Shown here piece after piece: positions 23,697 to 32,468 of a stretch of 64,000 nt of DNA. The stretch covers positions 124,001 through 188,000 of the forward strand of contig NZ_NFHP01000003.1 of the NCBI RefSeq assembly GCF_002159335.1, in the 5' to 3' direction. Below the pieces are notes generated by a model. That model saw nothing but the letters and a program-made list of their open reading frames with translations, was not told where the DNA came from and did not search any database. Source of the DNA: Collinsella sp. An7 (GTDB taxonomy: Bacteria; Actinomycetota; Coriobacteriia; Coriobacteriales; Coriobacteriaceae). Made by a program: the position numbers and the translations under genes. Each line of letters starts with the position of its first letter. Position 1 is the stretch's first letter.

Positions 23697-24684
23697 CTTG
23701 GCCGAGCGCAGCTATCTGAGCATCGGTCAGGTCGTCAACTACCTTCGGAGCTCCTATCCCGACCTCTCCAACTCAAAGATCCGCTTTCTAGAGGACGAGG
23801 GCCTCATCACACCGCACCGCACACCCAAGGGGTACCGCCAGTACTCCAAGGAGGATGTCGACCGGCTCGAGGTCATTCTGCACCTCCAGAAGACGCGCTA
23901 CATGCCGCTCAACGTCATCAAGCAGCGGCTCGATAACGCCACCGATCTTTCGACCCTTGCCTACGAGGTCGGTCTGCTCTCTGACGTGCCGCTCAAGACC
24001 GAGCCGCGCGAGACGCAGCAGAAGCTTCATCCCATCGAGGACATCCCCGATCTGCTCGGCGTCAAGATTTCCTTCTTGCGTCAGCTGGCGGAGAACGACC
24101 TCATTAAGATCGTGCGGAGCCCTAAGAATCGCGAGCTTATCGATGGCCGCGATTTTCCGATCATCCGCTATGCATCGGAGCTCTCGCGCTTTAACATCGA
24201 GCCGCGCAACCTTCGTCAGTACGTGCTGGCGGCCAACCGTGAGTCCACGATGTTCGAGCAGGTGCTGACCGGTATGCTTGGCTCAGACACCTCCGAGGAC
24301 AACCGTAACGTCAAGATCGAGCGCGCCTTTAAGAAGCTGCACGACCTGACCGACGGCATCCAGACCGCGCTTCTTAAGAACCGCGTGTATGAGTCGCTGA
24401 ACGTGGTGGTTAACGATGCCGACGTGGACGAGATCGACGAGGAGCTCGATGAATCGGAGGCAATGCGCGACCGAGAGGCTGAGGCCACTGCTGCTGCCGA
24501 TGCAGAGGACGAGGGCGGGAGCGGAGACGAGGCCGCCGGTGGCAACGGTGCCTCAGGCGCAGCGGCTGGCGCGACCTCCGGTACACGCAAGCGCTCCGTA
24601 AAGACCTCGCGCTTCACACCTGAGGTTGAGCCGCTGCCGCTTCCGGGCCTGGAGCCCACGCGGCGTCGCAGCGGAGCCAAGTAA
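23689..24684 (+). CDS. MerR-family transcriptional regulator, FtsR-like
   Basis: This 331-residue regulator begins with a winged-helix MerR DNA-binding domain ([13 protein letters not shown] ... [20 protein letters not shown]). A second helix-turn-helix-like segment lies near residues 115-155 ([21 protein letters not shown]), and the C-terminal tail is low-complexity and acidic, ending in basic residues. The layout and the FHA neighbour match FtsR, which activates ftsZ in Corynebacterium. Whether it does so here is inference. The start is taken as GTG 23689, overlapping the FHA gene by 8 bases. TTG 23698 is an alternative, and neither has a strong ribosome-binding site. Confidence 0.85.
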   Translation: MSSLAERSYLSIGQVVNYLRSSYPDLSNSKIRFLEDEGLITPHRTPKGYRQYSKEDVDRLEVILHLQKTRYMPLNVIKQRLDNATDLSTLAYEVGLLSDVPLKTEPRETQQKLHPIEDIPDLLGVKISFLRQLAENDLIKIVRSPKNRELIDGRDFPIIRYASELSRFNIEPRNLRQYVLAANRESTMFEQVLTGMLGSDTSEDNRNVKIERAFKKLHDLTDGIQTALLKNRVYESLNVVVNDADVDEIDEELDESEAMRDREAEATAAADAEDEGGSGDEAAGGNGASGAAAGATSGTRKRSVKTSRFTPEVEPLPLPGLEPTRRRSGAK

Positions 24685-24730
24685 TTACCGCGCCTGCGCG
24701 CAAGACCATGCGTCAGAGAAGGGGAGAGCC

Positions 24731-25264
24731 ATGAGCACGTTTGATTTTGACGCCTATATTCCCTCGATTCCCGACTATCCGGAGCCTGGGGTGATCTTCC
24801 GCGATATCACGCCGCTCTTTGCCGACGCAACCGCCCTCAAGGCTGCGATTGACGCCATTGCCGACCACTTCCGCGGCGAGGGCATTACTAAGGTTGTGGG
24901 GCCCGAGGCGCGCGGTTTTATGGTGGGTGTTCCTGTGGCGATTGCCCTTGGTGCTGGTTTTGTGCCCGCCCGCAAACCCGGCAAGCTGCCGCGTGCGACC
25001 ATCTCGGAGTCTTATGAGCTCGAGTACGGCACCGACACCATCGAGGTGCACGAGGACGCGCTCACGCCTGCTGACAAGGTGCTTTTGGTTGACGACCTCA
25101 TTGCCACGGGCGGTACCATCGCTGCCGCGGCCAAGCTCGTTGAGAAGACCGGTGCCACGGTGGCGGGCTTTGGCTGCATCTTGGAGCTCGCGTTTTTGAA
25201 TCCGCGCGCTGAGCTTGCCAAGCTTGGTGACCACGACGTCTTCTCGCTGGTGCAGTCCAACTAG
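24731..25264 (+). CDS. apt: Adenine phosphoribosyltransferase
   Basis: It converts adenine plus PRPP to AMP in purine salvage. The 177-residue enzyme shows the type I PRTase PRPP loop [13 protein letters not shown] (about residues 115-127), preceded by [14 protein letters not shown] and ARKPGKLP, all standard for Apt. The start ATG 24731 follows GGGGAGA. A purine permease of the AzgA type is encoded at 30.1-31.4 kb on the other strand. Both could serve uptake and reuse of purine bases, though they are not in one operon. Confidence 0.96.
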   Translation: MSTFDFDAYIPSIPDYPEPGVIFRDITPLFADATALKAAIDAIADHFRGEGITKVVGPEARGFMVGVPVAIALGAGFVPARKPGKLPRATISESYELEYGTDTIEVHEDALTPADKVLLVDDLIATGGTIAAAAKLVEKTGATVAGFGCILELAFLNPRAELAKLGDHDVFSLVQSN

Positions 25265-25306
25265 ACGCCTAAATACTGTTCTAGGGCTACATTGACCGTA
25301 GTACTT

Positions 25307-25352
25307 GCCCGCAGGGTATCGTCGCATCGCGCGTTGCCCGGCGGGCGTTTTC
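25307..25352 (+). terminator. Probable terminator after apt
   Basis: GCCCGC-A-GGG pairs with CCC-G-GCGGGC around a long loop, followed by GTTTTCC. It starts 43 bases past the apt stop. Confidence 0.6.
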
Positions 25353-25476
25353 CATGTGAACGACATCCGTTTGAAGGTTTTCCATTGTCGCGCTAAGCGG
25401 CAGGGACTCCATGGCGAGAGCTTCTATACTGTCAGGGACTCCGATACACACTATCCGTACTTTCCGGAGGTTGTAC

Positions 25477-26700
25477 ATGCGTTTATTGCCGCGTTACCGT
25501 CGAGCCGCCCGTGCGCTCACCGCGGTTACCCTTGCCGGCGTGCTCGGCGCTTCGGGCGCCGCCCCCTATATCTCGACCCTTCCCATTGCCGCCTATGCCG
25601 ATACGCAGTCAGAGCTCGATGCCGCTCGTGCGCAGTTGAGTGAGATTGGCGCTGAGTACCAGGCGCTGCAAGAGAAGCTGCAGCAGGCAGGTGCTGAGCT
25701 TGAGGAGACAGCGAGCCAGATCGAGAGCACTCAGCAGGAGCTCGATCAGGCTCAAAAGCTCCTCTCTCAAAACGTCTCGGACGACTACAAGCAGGGCAAT
25801 GTGAGCCTGATTGACATCTTGCTGAGCTCAACTGACTTTACCGACCTTATCTCACGCGTCTTCTATGCGGGCAAGGTCAACGATGCCCAGACCGAGGCAA
25901 TCGACCAGGTCAAGGAGCTCCAGACTCAGCTTGAGGAGCAGCAGGCGCAGCAGCAGGCCAATCTTGAGGCTACCCAGGCACAGGTTGACGAGCAGGCTGC
26001 CAACCAAGCTCGGGCAAGCGCGCTTGTGGCGTCGCTCTCGGCCGAGCTTCAGGCTGAGCTTGAGGCGGAGGCTGCCCAGAACGAGAATCTTGCCTCGGGC
26101 ATCCAGTCTGCCGAGGACGCCTCTAATGGCGCTTCTAACGTGCCGGTTGCCGGCAACGGCTCTACCGATAATGCTGGCGGTACCGTGAGCGGAGGTGGCT
26201 CCACGGGCGGTGGAAGCTCCAACAACTCGAACAATACCAATAATTCCGGCGGTGGCACGCAGGGTGGCGGCTCTACGCCCGCGCCTTCCCCCACGCCCGA
26301 GCCCGACCCGGCACCGCCCACGAATTCCGGTGGTTCTGCGACGGTCTCGAGTCCCATCTCGTATGCGCTTGCCATGGCTGGCCAACCTTACGTCTCCGCC
26401 GGTGAGAGTCTCGCTGAGGGCGGTTTTGACTGCTCGGGCCTGGTGTACTATGCCTATCGTCAGATTGGTATCACCCTGCCGCGCTCTTCGGGCAGCCAGT
26501 ACACGTACTTTAAGAACAACGCGGGGCGCTTTACCACCAACAAGAATGAGCTCCAGTACGGAGACGTTGTGTTCTTCCCGGGTCATGTGGCGTTCTACGT
26601 CGGCAACGGCCAGGTCTTTGGCGCTACGCGTCCTGGCCAGGTTGCAGGGTACGGAAACATCAACTGGTACGGCACCTTCTTGGGGGGCGGCCAGCTCTAA
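25477..26700 (+). CDS. Secreted NlpC/P60 peptidoglycan hydrolase with coiled-coil N-domain
   Basis: The 407-residue precursor has a Sec signal peptide (RRAARALTAVTLAGVLGA, cut probably after AYA near residue 42). A coiled-coil region of about 190 residues resembling the CwlO/PcsB N-domain follows, then a Gly/Ser/Asn- and Pro-rich linker, then a C-terminal NlpC/P60 domain. Catalytic Cys is about residue 319 in FDCSGLVYYAY and His about 369 in GHVAFYVG. Such enzymes cut D-Glu-gamma-diamino acid stem bonds during wall growth and are often controlled through the coiled coil by FtsEX-type partners. GGAGG precedes ATG 25477. The gene stands alone and ends at a strong hairpin. Confidence 0.93.
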   Translation: MRLLPRYRRAARALTAVTLAGVLGASGAAPYISTLPIAAYADTQSELDAARAQLSEIGAEYQALQEKLQQAGAELEETASQIESTQQELDQAQKLLSQNVSDDYKQGNVSLIDILLSSTDFTDLISRVFYAGKVNDAQTEAIDQVKELQTQLEEQQAQQQANLEATQAQVDEQAANQARASALVASLSAELQAELEAEAAQNENLASGIQSAEDASNGASNVPVAGNGSTDNAGGTVSGGGSTGGGSSNNSNNTNNSGGGTQGGGSTPAPSPTPEPDPAPPTNSGGSATVSSPISYALAMAGQPYVSAGESLAEGGFDCSGLVYYAYRQIGITLPRSSGSQYTYFKNNAGRFTTNKNELQYGDVVFFPGHVAFYVGNGQVFGATRPGQVAGYGNINWYGTFLGGGQL

Positions 26701-26739
26701 GACGTGGCAGCTCATTACCCGTTCTGCAGCGTGAACGAA

Positions 26740-26773
26740 GAACCGGTGAGGCGCGCTGGCGCTCCACCGGTTC
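26740..26773. terminator. Bidirectional terminator between convergent genes
   Basis: AACCGGTG pairs with CACCGGTT, continued inward by GCGC/GCGC, in the gap between the NlpC/P60 gene and the oppositely oriented DUF1836 gene. Confidence 0.75.
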
Positions 26774-26814
26774 CTTCATATTGGGTGTGCTGGCTGTTCA
26801 GACGAGATCGTCTG

Positions 26815-27423
26815 CTATTCGTCGTATCCAAGGAACGATAGATAGCCCACAAGGTGGGCCTTCGCTGCAAACGCGAGCACGGCGCTCCGCACCAAAAGCG
26901 ATTCGCGCGTAACGCGTGAAGCGGTATCTTCCCAAGGGTCTGGATCTTGCGCAAAGAACTGATGGATGGCATGCTCCAGCTCGGTTGCCACATAATCGTA
27001 GGCAACGTCGGTGATGTAGGTCATCTTTTGGATACGGAAGAGATCCGAGATGGCAGAGATGGAAAGCACCTGCTTAAAGATGCAGATCACAATGAGACGG
27101 GCAATCTGCTCACGTCCGTAGAGCTTTTTTTGCGGAGCGGCCACAAGATGGACCTTGACGTAGTTGTTGATCATCGATGCGGTGAGCCAGGGTCCGTCCG
27201 TGCAACCATCGAGCGGTGCCAAGACCTGTTCCACATAGGCGATGACTTGCTCGCGATAGAGCTCAACACCCGGCAGCTCGGCGTAACGGGGCACCTTGAA
27301 CGCAAGGACGCGCTGAGCAAGATCTGAGTTGGTGAAGTCATCCGGTAAAATCGTGGGCATAATGTCGACGCGCGTGATGCTGCCCGCTTGGTCGGACATG
27401 GGGATTACGTGCGGATGCTGCAT
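26815..27423 (-). CDS. DUF1836 protein
   Basis: The 202-residue protein matches the DUF1836 family, known mainly from Firmicutes, which resembles a helix-turn-helix regulator. The conserved centre reads LTASMINNYVKVHLVAAPQK then LYGREQIARLIVI and FKQVLSISAISDLF. The start is taken at ATG 27423, preceded by GAGG. An upstream in-frame start at 27453 lacks a site. It is divergent from the degV gene, and palindromes lie in the shared control region (27448-27494), suggesting that it may regulate one or both genes. That is inference. Confidence 0.85.
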   Translation of the reverse strand: MQHPHVIPMSDQAGSITRVDIMPTILPDDFTNSDLAQRVLAFKVPRYAELPGVELYREQVIAYVEQVLAPLDGCTDGPWLTASMINNYVKVHLVAAPQKKLYGREQIARLIVICIFKQVLSISAISDLFRIQKMTYITDVAYDYVATELEHAIHQFFAQDPDPWEDTASRVTRESLLVRSAVLAFAAKAHLVGYLSFLGYDE

Positions 27424-27447
27424 GACAATCGCCTCGACTCCTGTTGG

Positions 27448-27494
27448 AAACACGTTGTGTTTAGGATACCGTAATATCTAGTATGCTACACTAG
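27448..27494. promoter_or_regulatory. Shared DUF1836/degV control region with two palindromes
   Basis: AAACACGTTGTGTTT at 27448-27462 is a perfect inverted repeat. A near-palindrome CTAGTATGCTACACTAG lies at 27478-27494. On the plus strand TTGTGT (27455) and TAGTAT (27479) with an 18-base spacer form a plausible degV promoter, so the first palindrome would cover its -35. Confidence 0.45.
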
Positions 27495-27549
27495 GTCTAA
27501 CGAGATTCACACCATGTGGTCTCAATACCGCACACGAGAGGGGACTGCT

Positions 27550-28413
27550 ATGAGCTGGGCGATTATCGCGGACTCAAGCTGCAACCTACGGGGTTATACC
27601 CCTACGGCGGCCGACACGACCTATGCCGTCGCACCGCTAAAGATCAACGTCGGTGGTACCGAGTACGTTGATGATGACAACCTCGACGTTGCCGAACTCA
27701 ACCGTCTCGTCGCTGAGGAGCAGAGTGCAAGCTCGAGCTCCTGTCCGAGTGTAGGGGAGTGGGCTGAGCTCTTCCGCACCGCCGAGAAGGTTGTGGCCGT
27801 TACCATTTCGGCGAATCTCTCGGGAAGCTACGAGGCTGCTGTCATGGCTCGCGATATGGTGATGGCTGAGGGTGGCCATCAGATTCACCTCGTTAACTCG
27901 CGTGCAGCCGGCGGTAAGCTCGAGCTCATTTGCCTGCTTTTAGATAGGTACCTAACTAAACATCCAGAGGCTTCGTTTGACGAGGTATGTACCTATATCG
28001 ATGGCGTTGAGGCCTTCTCGACGGTTCTCTTCTCGTTGAGCAGCTACGAAAATCTTACCAAGAGTGGACGCATGCCCAAGATGGCGGGGCTCCTTGCCAA
28101 CAAGCTCAACATCCGCATTTTGGGCACGGCTTCAGACGAGGGAACCATCAAGATCGTGGCGCCTACGCGCGGCCAGAAGAAGATGATCCTCAAGGTTGTG
28201 CAGGCCATGGAAGGTGATGGCTTTGCCGGTGGCGTGGTATGCATCGACCATGTAGAGAACGAGGCGATGGCTCGCGAGCTTTCGACAGCTATCGAGAATC
28301 GCTGGCCCAATGCTGAGGTTCACATTATGTCCTGTGGTGGACTTTGCAGCTATTACGCCGAGGCGAAGGGTCTTATCATCGGTTATGGCTGGAATACCGC
28401 CAGCGGCCTGTAG
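27550..28413 (+). CDS. DegV family fatty-acid-binding protein
   Basis: DegV proteins bind fatty acids and, in Gram-positive bacteria, work with fatty acid kinase (as FakB) to bring exogenous fatty acids into phospholipids. The 287-residue product shows the family opening AIIADSSCNL, the SXPS-like SCPSVGEW, and ISANLSGSYEAA, which lines the lipid pocket. ATG 27550 follows GAGGGGAC. No fakA partner lies in the window. It is followed by a strong terminator and an AT-richer gap. The family call is secure and the lipid specificity is not known. Confidence 0.9.
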   Translation: MSWAIIADSSCNLRGYTPTAADTTYAVAPLKINVGGTEYVDDDNLDVAELNRLVAEEQSASSSSCPSVGEWAELFRTAEKVVAVTISANLSGSYEAAVMARDMVMAEGGHQIHLVNSRAAGGKLELICLLLDRYLTKHPEASFDEVCTYIDGVEAFSTVLFSLSSYENLTKSGRMPKMAGLLANKLNIRILGTASDEGTIKIVAPTRGQKKMILKVVQAMEGDGFAGGVVCIDHVENEAMARELSTAIENRWPNAEVHIMSCGGLCSYYAEAKGLIIGYGWNTASGL

Positions 28414-28950
28414 CATGTCATTGCGGGCGGCTCTTTGCGCCACAGGACATTGCGCAAAGAGCCGCTTTCTATGTTCTCGTAACAACATTACATAAGATAT
28501 ATTATCGTGAATCCATTTGTAAAATCAGAGGCCGTGCAACTCTCAGACGCCCAGAGCAAGAACGCTTAATGGAAAACGTCGTTTACTCTTGTAACGGCGT
28601 TATATTGTCGTATTTTGCGCAAAGCCAGGGTGAATGACACCTTATAAACACAATCCACTCATGCTTTGTGCATTTTCGTCTCGCTGCGTCTGTCGGTCGC
28701 ATCTAACCCGAGGCATAACCACATATCAAAGCTCGTTCACGTTAAACGCGCCAATGCAATCAGGGTCGCTGTATATTTGTGATCGACGTAGTATCGTGCC
28801 GCAAAGAATCGAGCCGGGATGCGTATTGGACTTCCTAGCTCGATTCGGCTTAGAGAGTTTGTCTGTCGCGTGTTACGAGGTGCGGGCTGAACTATATGTT
28901 TGCTCGTCTTGCATCCCTCGAAACGCTCCTATTAGTTAGCTACCTAAGTA
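28414..28950. other. 537-bp AT-richer gap between degV and trxB
   Basis: Beyond the degV terminator I see no supported gene. An open frame at 28634-28939 has no ribosome-binding site, Cys- and Ser-rich non-conserved sequence, and codon use unlike the neighbours. The composition is clearly lower in GC than the surroundings. A TTTTGCGCA (28613) followed by GTGAATGAC (28630) resembles part of the 43-nt motif at 1304 and 62345. This may be decayed foreign DNA. Confidence 0.55.
28427..28468 (+). terminator. Intrinsic terminator of degV
   Basis: A 14-bp perfect stem (28427-28440 with 28452-28465) with an 11-nt loop, followed by TTT, starts 13 bases after the stop. Confidence 0.85.
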
Positions 28951-29880
28951 TTATCCGTTCAGGTAGTGGTAGGCTGACATAGCCGCAATGGCACCATCCG
29001 ATGCGGCGGTGATAACCTGGCGAAGCTTTTTGGTTCGCACATCGCCCGCAGCAAAGAGACCGGGCGTCGCGGTGGCCATATCGTCATCGGTTACGACTCC
29101 CCCATCGCGCCCGAGTTCAACAAGCCCCTCAACGAGCTCTACCGTTGGTTGAGTACCGGCAAAGACAAAAATGCCAAACGATCCTTCATCAAAGGACTCT
29201 TCGTGCTCTTCCCCCGCGGCGTTATTACGGAAGGTAATCTTGGAGAGGAGCTGATCTCCCGTAACGCGCACGATCGAGGTCTCGTACCGCACGTCGACGT
29301 TATCTCGCGCCAGCAGCGTGTCAACCACGCCCTGAGGAGCGCGAAACACATCGCGACGAACGACCATGGTAACGTGTCCGGCGATATGGGAAAGGTAGAT
29401 TGCCTCCTCTACGGCAGCATTGCCGCCACCGATCACAAAAACCTGCTTTCCGCGATAGAACATCCCGTCGCAGGTCGCGCAATACGAGATACCGCGACCG
29501 CGATACGTGTCCTCACCCTCAAATCCCACCGTGCGCGGCACGGCTCCCGTTGCCAGAATAAGCGTGGGTGCCGTATAGGTCTGTGCACCGTCCGTAATGG
29601 CAAAGGAATCATCGTCCAGTCGCTCGATGCCAGTGGCCATGGCATAAAGGGTCTCGGCGCCTGCCGCCTCAGCATGCTCTTGGAACTTCATGCCGAGCTC
29701 GGATCCGCTGATGGAGGGAAACCCAGGATAATTCTCAATGACATCGGTTGTGGCGATCTGCCCTCCTGGCATCCCCTGCTCCACAACGGCGCAGGAAAGA
29801 CCTGCACGGGCAGCATAAATTGCAGCGGTATAGCCAGCGGGGCCGCCACCAAGAATCAACGTATCGTAACGATTTGACAT
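28951..29880 (-). CDS. trxB: Thioredoxin reductase
   Basis: This flavoenzyme passes electrons from NADPH to thioredoxin. The FAD site is GGGPAGYTAAIYAARAG at the N-terminus, the redox-active CATC lies at residues 134-137, the NADPH site is GGGNAAVEEA, and the C-terminal FAD block is GLFAAGDVR. The start ATG 29880 (GGGAG 6 bases ahead) is preferred to the ATG two codons upstream. At 309 residues it is the low-molecular-weight bacterial form. It is a single-gene unit. No thioredoxin gene lies nearby. Confidence 0.95.
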   Translation of the reverse strand: MSNRYDTLILGGGPAGYTAAIYAARAGLSCAVVEQGMPGGQIATTDVIENYPGFPSISGSELGMKFQEHAEAAGAETLYAMATGIERLDDDSFAITDGAQTYTAPTLILATGAVPRTVGFEGEDTYRGRGISYCATCDGMFYRGKQVFVIGGGNAAVEEAIYLSHIAGHVTMVVRRDVFRAPQGVVDTLLARDNVDVRYETSIVRVTGDQLLSKITFRNNAAGEEHEESFDEGSFGIFVFAGTQPTVELVEGLVELGRDGGVVTDDDMATATPGLFAAGDVRTKKLRQVITAASDGAIAAMSAYHYLNG

Positions 29881-29960
29881 GTGCATCTCCCAACGGTTAA
29901 AAGGGCGTCTGTGTTAGGGTACCCCACCTTCGCTCATTAACGATGCCAACAGGAGATATA

Positions 29961-29992
29961 AAAAGGCCGACCGGACGATACCGGTCGGCCTT
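29961..29992 (-). terminator. Intrinsic terminator of the purine permease
   Basis: A 12-bp perfect stem with a 6-nt loop runs into TTTT on the minus strand, 62 bases after the permease stop. Confidence 0.9.
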
Positions 29993-30054
29993 AGTCTGCA
30001 ACTCAGGTATGTTGTGCAAGGCAATGAAAATTGCTCTACCTTGAACAGACGAGT

Positions 30055-31371
30055 CTAGAGCAGCAGGAAGTACAGCAGGAACGCGATTGCCGCGACCCAC
30101 ATGAGCGGACGGATCTCCTTGATCTTGCCGCGAACGATGGCAACGATCACGTACGTGATGAAGCCAAGGCCGATGCCGTTGGAGATCGAATAGGTGAACG
30201 GGATGCCCGCGATGATCATGAAGGTCGGGAAGCCCTCGAGGATGTCGGACCAGTCGATGTCGACCACATCGGACATCATGAGGAAGCCCACGAAGACGAG
30301 GGCGCCGCAGGTGGCCGCAGAGGGCACGCAGCTGATGATCGGCGAGAAGAAGGCAGCGAGGATGAAGAGGATGCCCGCGACGACCGAGGTCAGGCCGGAG
30401 CGACCACCGTCAGCAGCGCCAGAAGCGGACTCGACGAACGTGGTGATCGAGGAGGCGCCGAGGATACCGCCAACCGCAGCAGCAACGGAGTCGACAATGA
30501 GGATCGGGCGGATGTCCTCGACCTTGCCGTCCTTGGTGAGGAAGTTACCCTGCTTAGCGACGGCCATGGCGGTACCCATGGTGTCAAAGAAGTCGCTCAT
30601 CATGAGCGAGAAGGCAAAGAGCAGCAGCGCCGGGGTGGAGAATACCTCAACGAGACCCATCACGCCAGAAACACCGCTCTCCTGGAACGGCGCACCAAAG
30701 GTGGTGAAGTCGAGCGGAGCGACGATACCGGAAGGAATGGGGGTCACGCCGAGCGGGATACCCACGATGGCGGCGATGATGATGCCCCAAAGGAGCGAGC
30801 CCTTGATGTTCATGGAGTACAGAATGACCGACAGGGCGATCGAGATGATGCCGACGATGAAGGACGGCGCGGTGACGTCGCCGATAGCGACCATCGTGGA
30901 CTCGTTTGCGACGATGATGCCGGCGTCTTTAAGGCCGATCATGGCGATGAAGAGGCCAAGGCCGATGGAGATGCCGTGACGCAGCGACACCGGGATGGCA
31001 TCCATAATGGCCTCGCGCAGGCCGCAGAGCACGAGCACGAGAATCGCGATGCCCTCGATGAGGATGACGGCCATGGCGGTCTGCCAGCCGAGGCCCATAG
31101 AACTGCAGAGGGTGTAGGCCACGATCGAGTTGATGCCCATGCCGGAGGCGCAGGCGAGCGGGCGGTTGGAGAAGACGCCCATCGCGATCGTCATGATGCC
31201 GGCGCCGATGCAGGTCGCCGTGACAGCAGCGGCAGCCGGAATGCCGGCAGCCGAGAGAATGCTCGGGTTGACGACGATGATGTACGCCATGGCCAGGAAC
31301 GTGGTCAGGCCGGCGCGCACCTCCGTCGCAGAGTTCGAGCTGCGCTCGGATAGCTTGAAGAACGTATCCAT
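30055..31371 (-). CDS. AzgA-type purine base permease (NCS2 superfamily)
   Basis: This is a 438-residue membrane transporter with about 12-14 helices, importing adenine, guanine or hypoxanthine with protons. It matches the AzgA/PbuG branch: ATEVRAGLTTFLAMAYIIVVNP at the start (helix 1), GMGINSIVAYTL, the conserved SDFFDTMGTAMA, and SSITTFVESASGAADGGRSG. AAAGGGGAG precedes ATG 31371. dut ends 50 bases upstream, so the three genes nrdR-dut-permease may share a transcript concerned with nucleotide supply. Base preference cannot be decided from sequence. Confidence 0.93.
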   Translation of the reverse strand: MDTFFKLSERSSNSATEVRAGLTTFLAMAYIIVVNPSILSAAGIPAAAAVTATCIGAGIMTIAMGVFSNRPLACASGMGINSIVAYTLCSSMGLGWQTAMAVILIEGIAILVLVLCGLREAIMDAIPVSLRHGISIGLGLFIAMIGLKDAGIIVANESTMVAIGDVTAPSFIVGIISIALSVILYSMNIKGSLLWGIIIAAIVGIPLGVTPIPSGIVAPLDFTTFGAPFQESGVSGVMGLVEVFSTPALLLFAFSLMMSDFFDTMGTAMAVAKQGNFLTKDGKVEDIRPILIVDSVAAAVGGILGASSITTFVESASGAADGGRSGLTSVVAGILFILAAFFSPIISCVPSAATCGALVFVGFLMMSDVVDIDWSDILEGFPTFMIIAGIPFTYSISNGIGLGFITYVIVAIVRGKIKEIRPLMWVAAIAFLLYFLLL

Positions 31372-31421
31372 CTACTCCCCTTTTCCTTCGATGTGTTCTT
31401 CCGTCCTATATGCTCAGATGC

Positions 31422-31865
31422 CTAGGCGGCACCGCTTGAGCCGAATCCTCCCGTCCCACGGTCGGTCTCGTCGAGTTCATCAACCTCGACGAGCGTCACA
31501 ACGGGGACCTCTTGGATTACGAGCTGGGCGATGCGCTCGCCGCGCTCGATATGAATGGGCTCTTCTGCATCGAGGTTGACCACGATGATCTTGAGCTCGC
31601 CGCGATAATGTGCGTCGATGAGCCCGGGGGTGTTTGCAATGGAGAGACCGCGCTTGAGTGCCATGCCGCTCCGGGGCTGCACAAACCCGGCATAACCGTC
31701 GGGCAGTGCGATGGCGAGGCCTGTAGGGATGAGCACACGACCGTGCGGCGGGATATCAACTGTCTCGTTCGCCCTAAGGTCGAGCCCTGCGTCTCCGGTG
31801 TAAGCGTAGCTCGGGAGCTCGACGGTAGGGTCGAGCCGCTTGATGTTAACGTTGATCGAAGCCAT
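31422..31865 (-). CDS. dut: dUTP pyrophosphatase
   Basis: The trimeric enzyme removes dUTP and supplies dUMP for thymidylate synthesis. All five motifs are visible in 147 residues: AGLDLRA, PRSGMALK, the substrate-binding hairpin PGLIDAHYRGE (His where Asp is more common), RIAQLVI, and the flexible tail RGTGGFGSSG. ATG 31865 follows AAGGTGA. An in-frame GTG 31874 overlaps the nrdR stop and is the alternative start. It is probably co-transcribed with nrdR upstream. Confidence 0.96.
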   Translation of the reverse strand: MASINVNIKRLDPTVELPSYAYTGDAGLDLRANETVDIPPHGRVLIPTGLAIALPDGYAGFVQPRSGMALKRGLSIANTPGLIDAHYRGELKIIVVNLDAEEPIHIERGERIAQLVIQEVPVVTLVEVDELDETDRGTGGFGSSGAA

Positions 31866-31870
31866 GAGAA

Positions 31871-32314
31871 TCACCTTAACTTTGCGAGCTCGTCCACAAA
31901 CTCATCGATGTCCTTAAAGTCGCGGTACACCGAGGCAAAGCGAATGTAGGCCACCTTATCGAGCGCCTCGAGACGCTTAAGGACCATGTCACCGATGTCG
32001 TGAGATGTGATGGATTTAAAGGGGCGGCTGCGCAGCTCCTGCTCGATGCCGTCGATCAGGTTATTGAGCGTAGCGATGTCGATGTCGCGCTTGGACGTTG
32101 CGCGCATGAGGCCCACGAGCAGCTTGTTGCGGTCAAAAGGTTGCGTGGAGCCATCGCTCTTGATGACTTCGATGGGATCCTCGCACCGCTCGAACGTGGT
32201 AAAACGGTATCCGCAGGTACGGCACTCTCGACGACGCTTGATGGCATTAGAGGTATCCTGCATGCGGGAATCAATAACCCGTGTATCGTCGGCACCGCAT
32301 TTGGGACAGCGCAT
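31871..32314 (-). CDS. nrdR: Transcriptional repressor NrdR
   Basis: NrdR represses ribonucleotide reductase genes in response to ATP and dATP. The N-terminal zinc finger has CPKCGADDTRVIDSR and CRTCGYRF (CX2C...CX2C), and the ATP-cone domain follows (VIKSDGSTQPFDRNKLLVGL). At 147 residues the length is standard. AGGAGG lies 4-5 bases before ATG 32314. No nrd genes or obvious NrdR box pairs were found in the window. Its link to dut makes sense for dNTP balance. Confidence 0.97.
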   Translation of the reverse strand: MRCPKCGADDTRVIDSRMQDTSNAIKRRRECRTCGYRFTTFERCEDPIEVIKSDGSTQPFDRNKLLVGLMRATSKRDIDIATLNNLIDGIEQELRSRPFKSITSHDIGDMVLKRLEALDKVAYIRFASVYRDFKDIDEFVDELAKLR

Positions 32315-32468
32315 CAAACCTCCTAGAGCGAGAAAACGTGCCTTAGCATACCACGAGTTGTGTCACTCCGAGCAAAAAAGTGGCACATGTAGATGAGGCG
32401 TAACACTCCTGTGTCGCAAAGAAGATCGTGAGCCGGTGCAACCTAACGTTGTTTAGGAAGAAGAGGTC

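Noticed and set aside
28634-28939. 101-codon frame in the AT-richer gap after degV
   Set aside because: It has no ribosome-binding site, unusual composition (many Cys and Ser) and codon use unlike the neighbours. I see nothing that supports translation.
30031-31353. 440-codon plus-strand frame opposite the purine permease
   Set aside because: The product is a low-complexity mix of Asp, Glu, His and Arg, typical of the antisense of a hydrophobic membrane protein gene. The permease itself is well supported.
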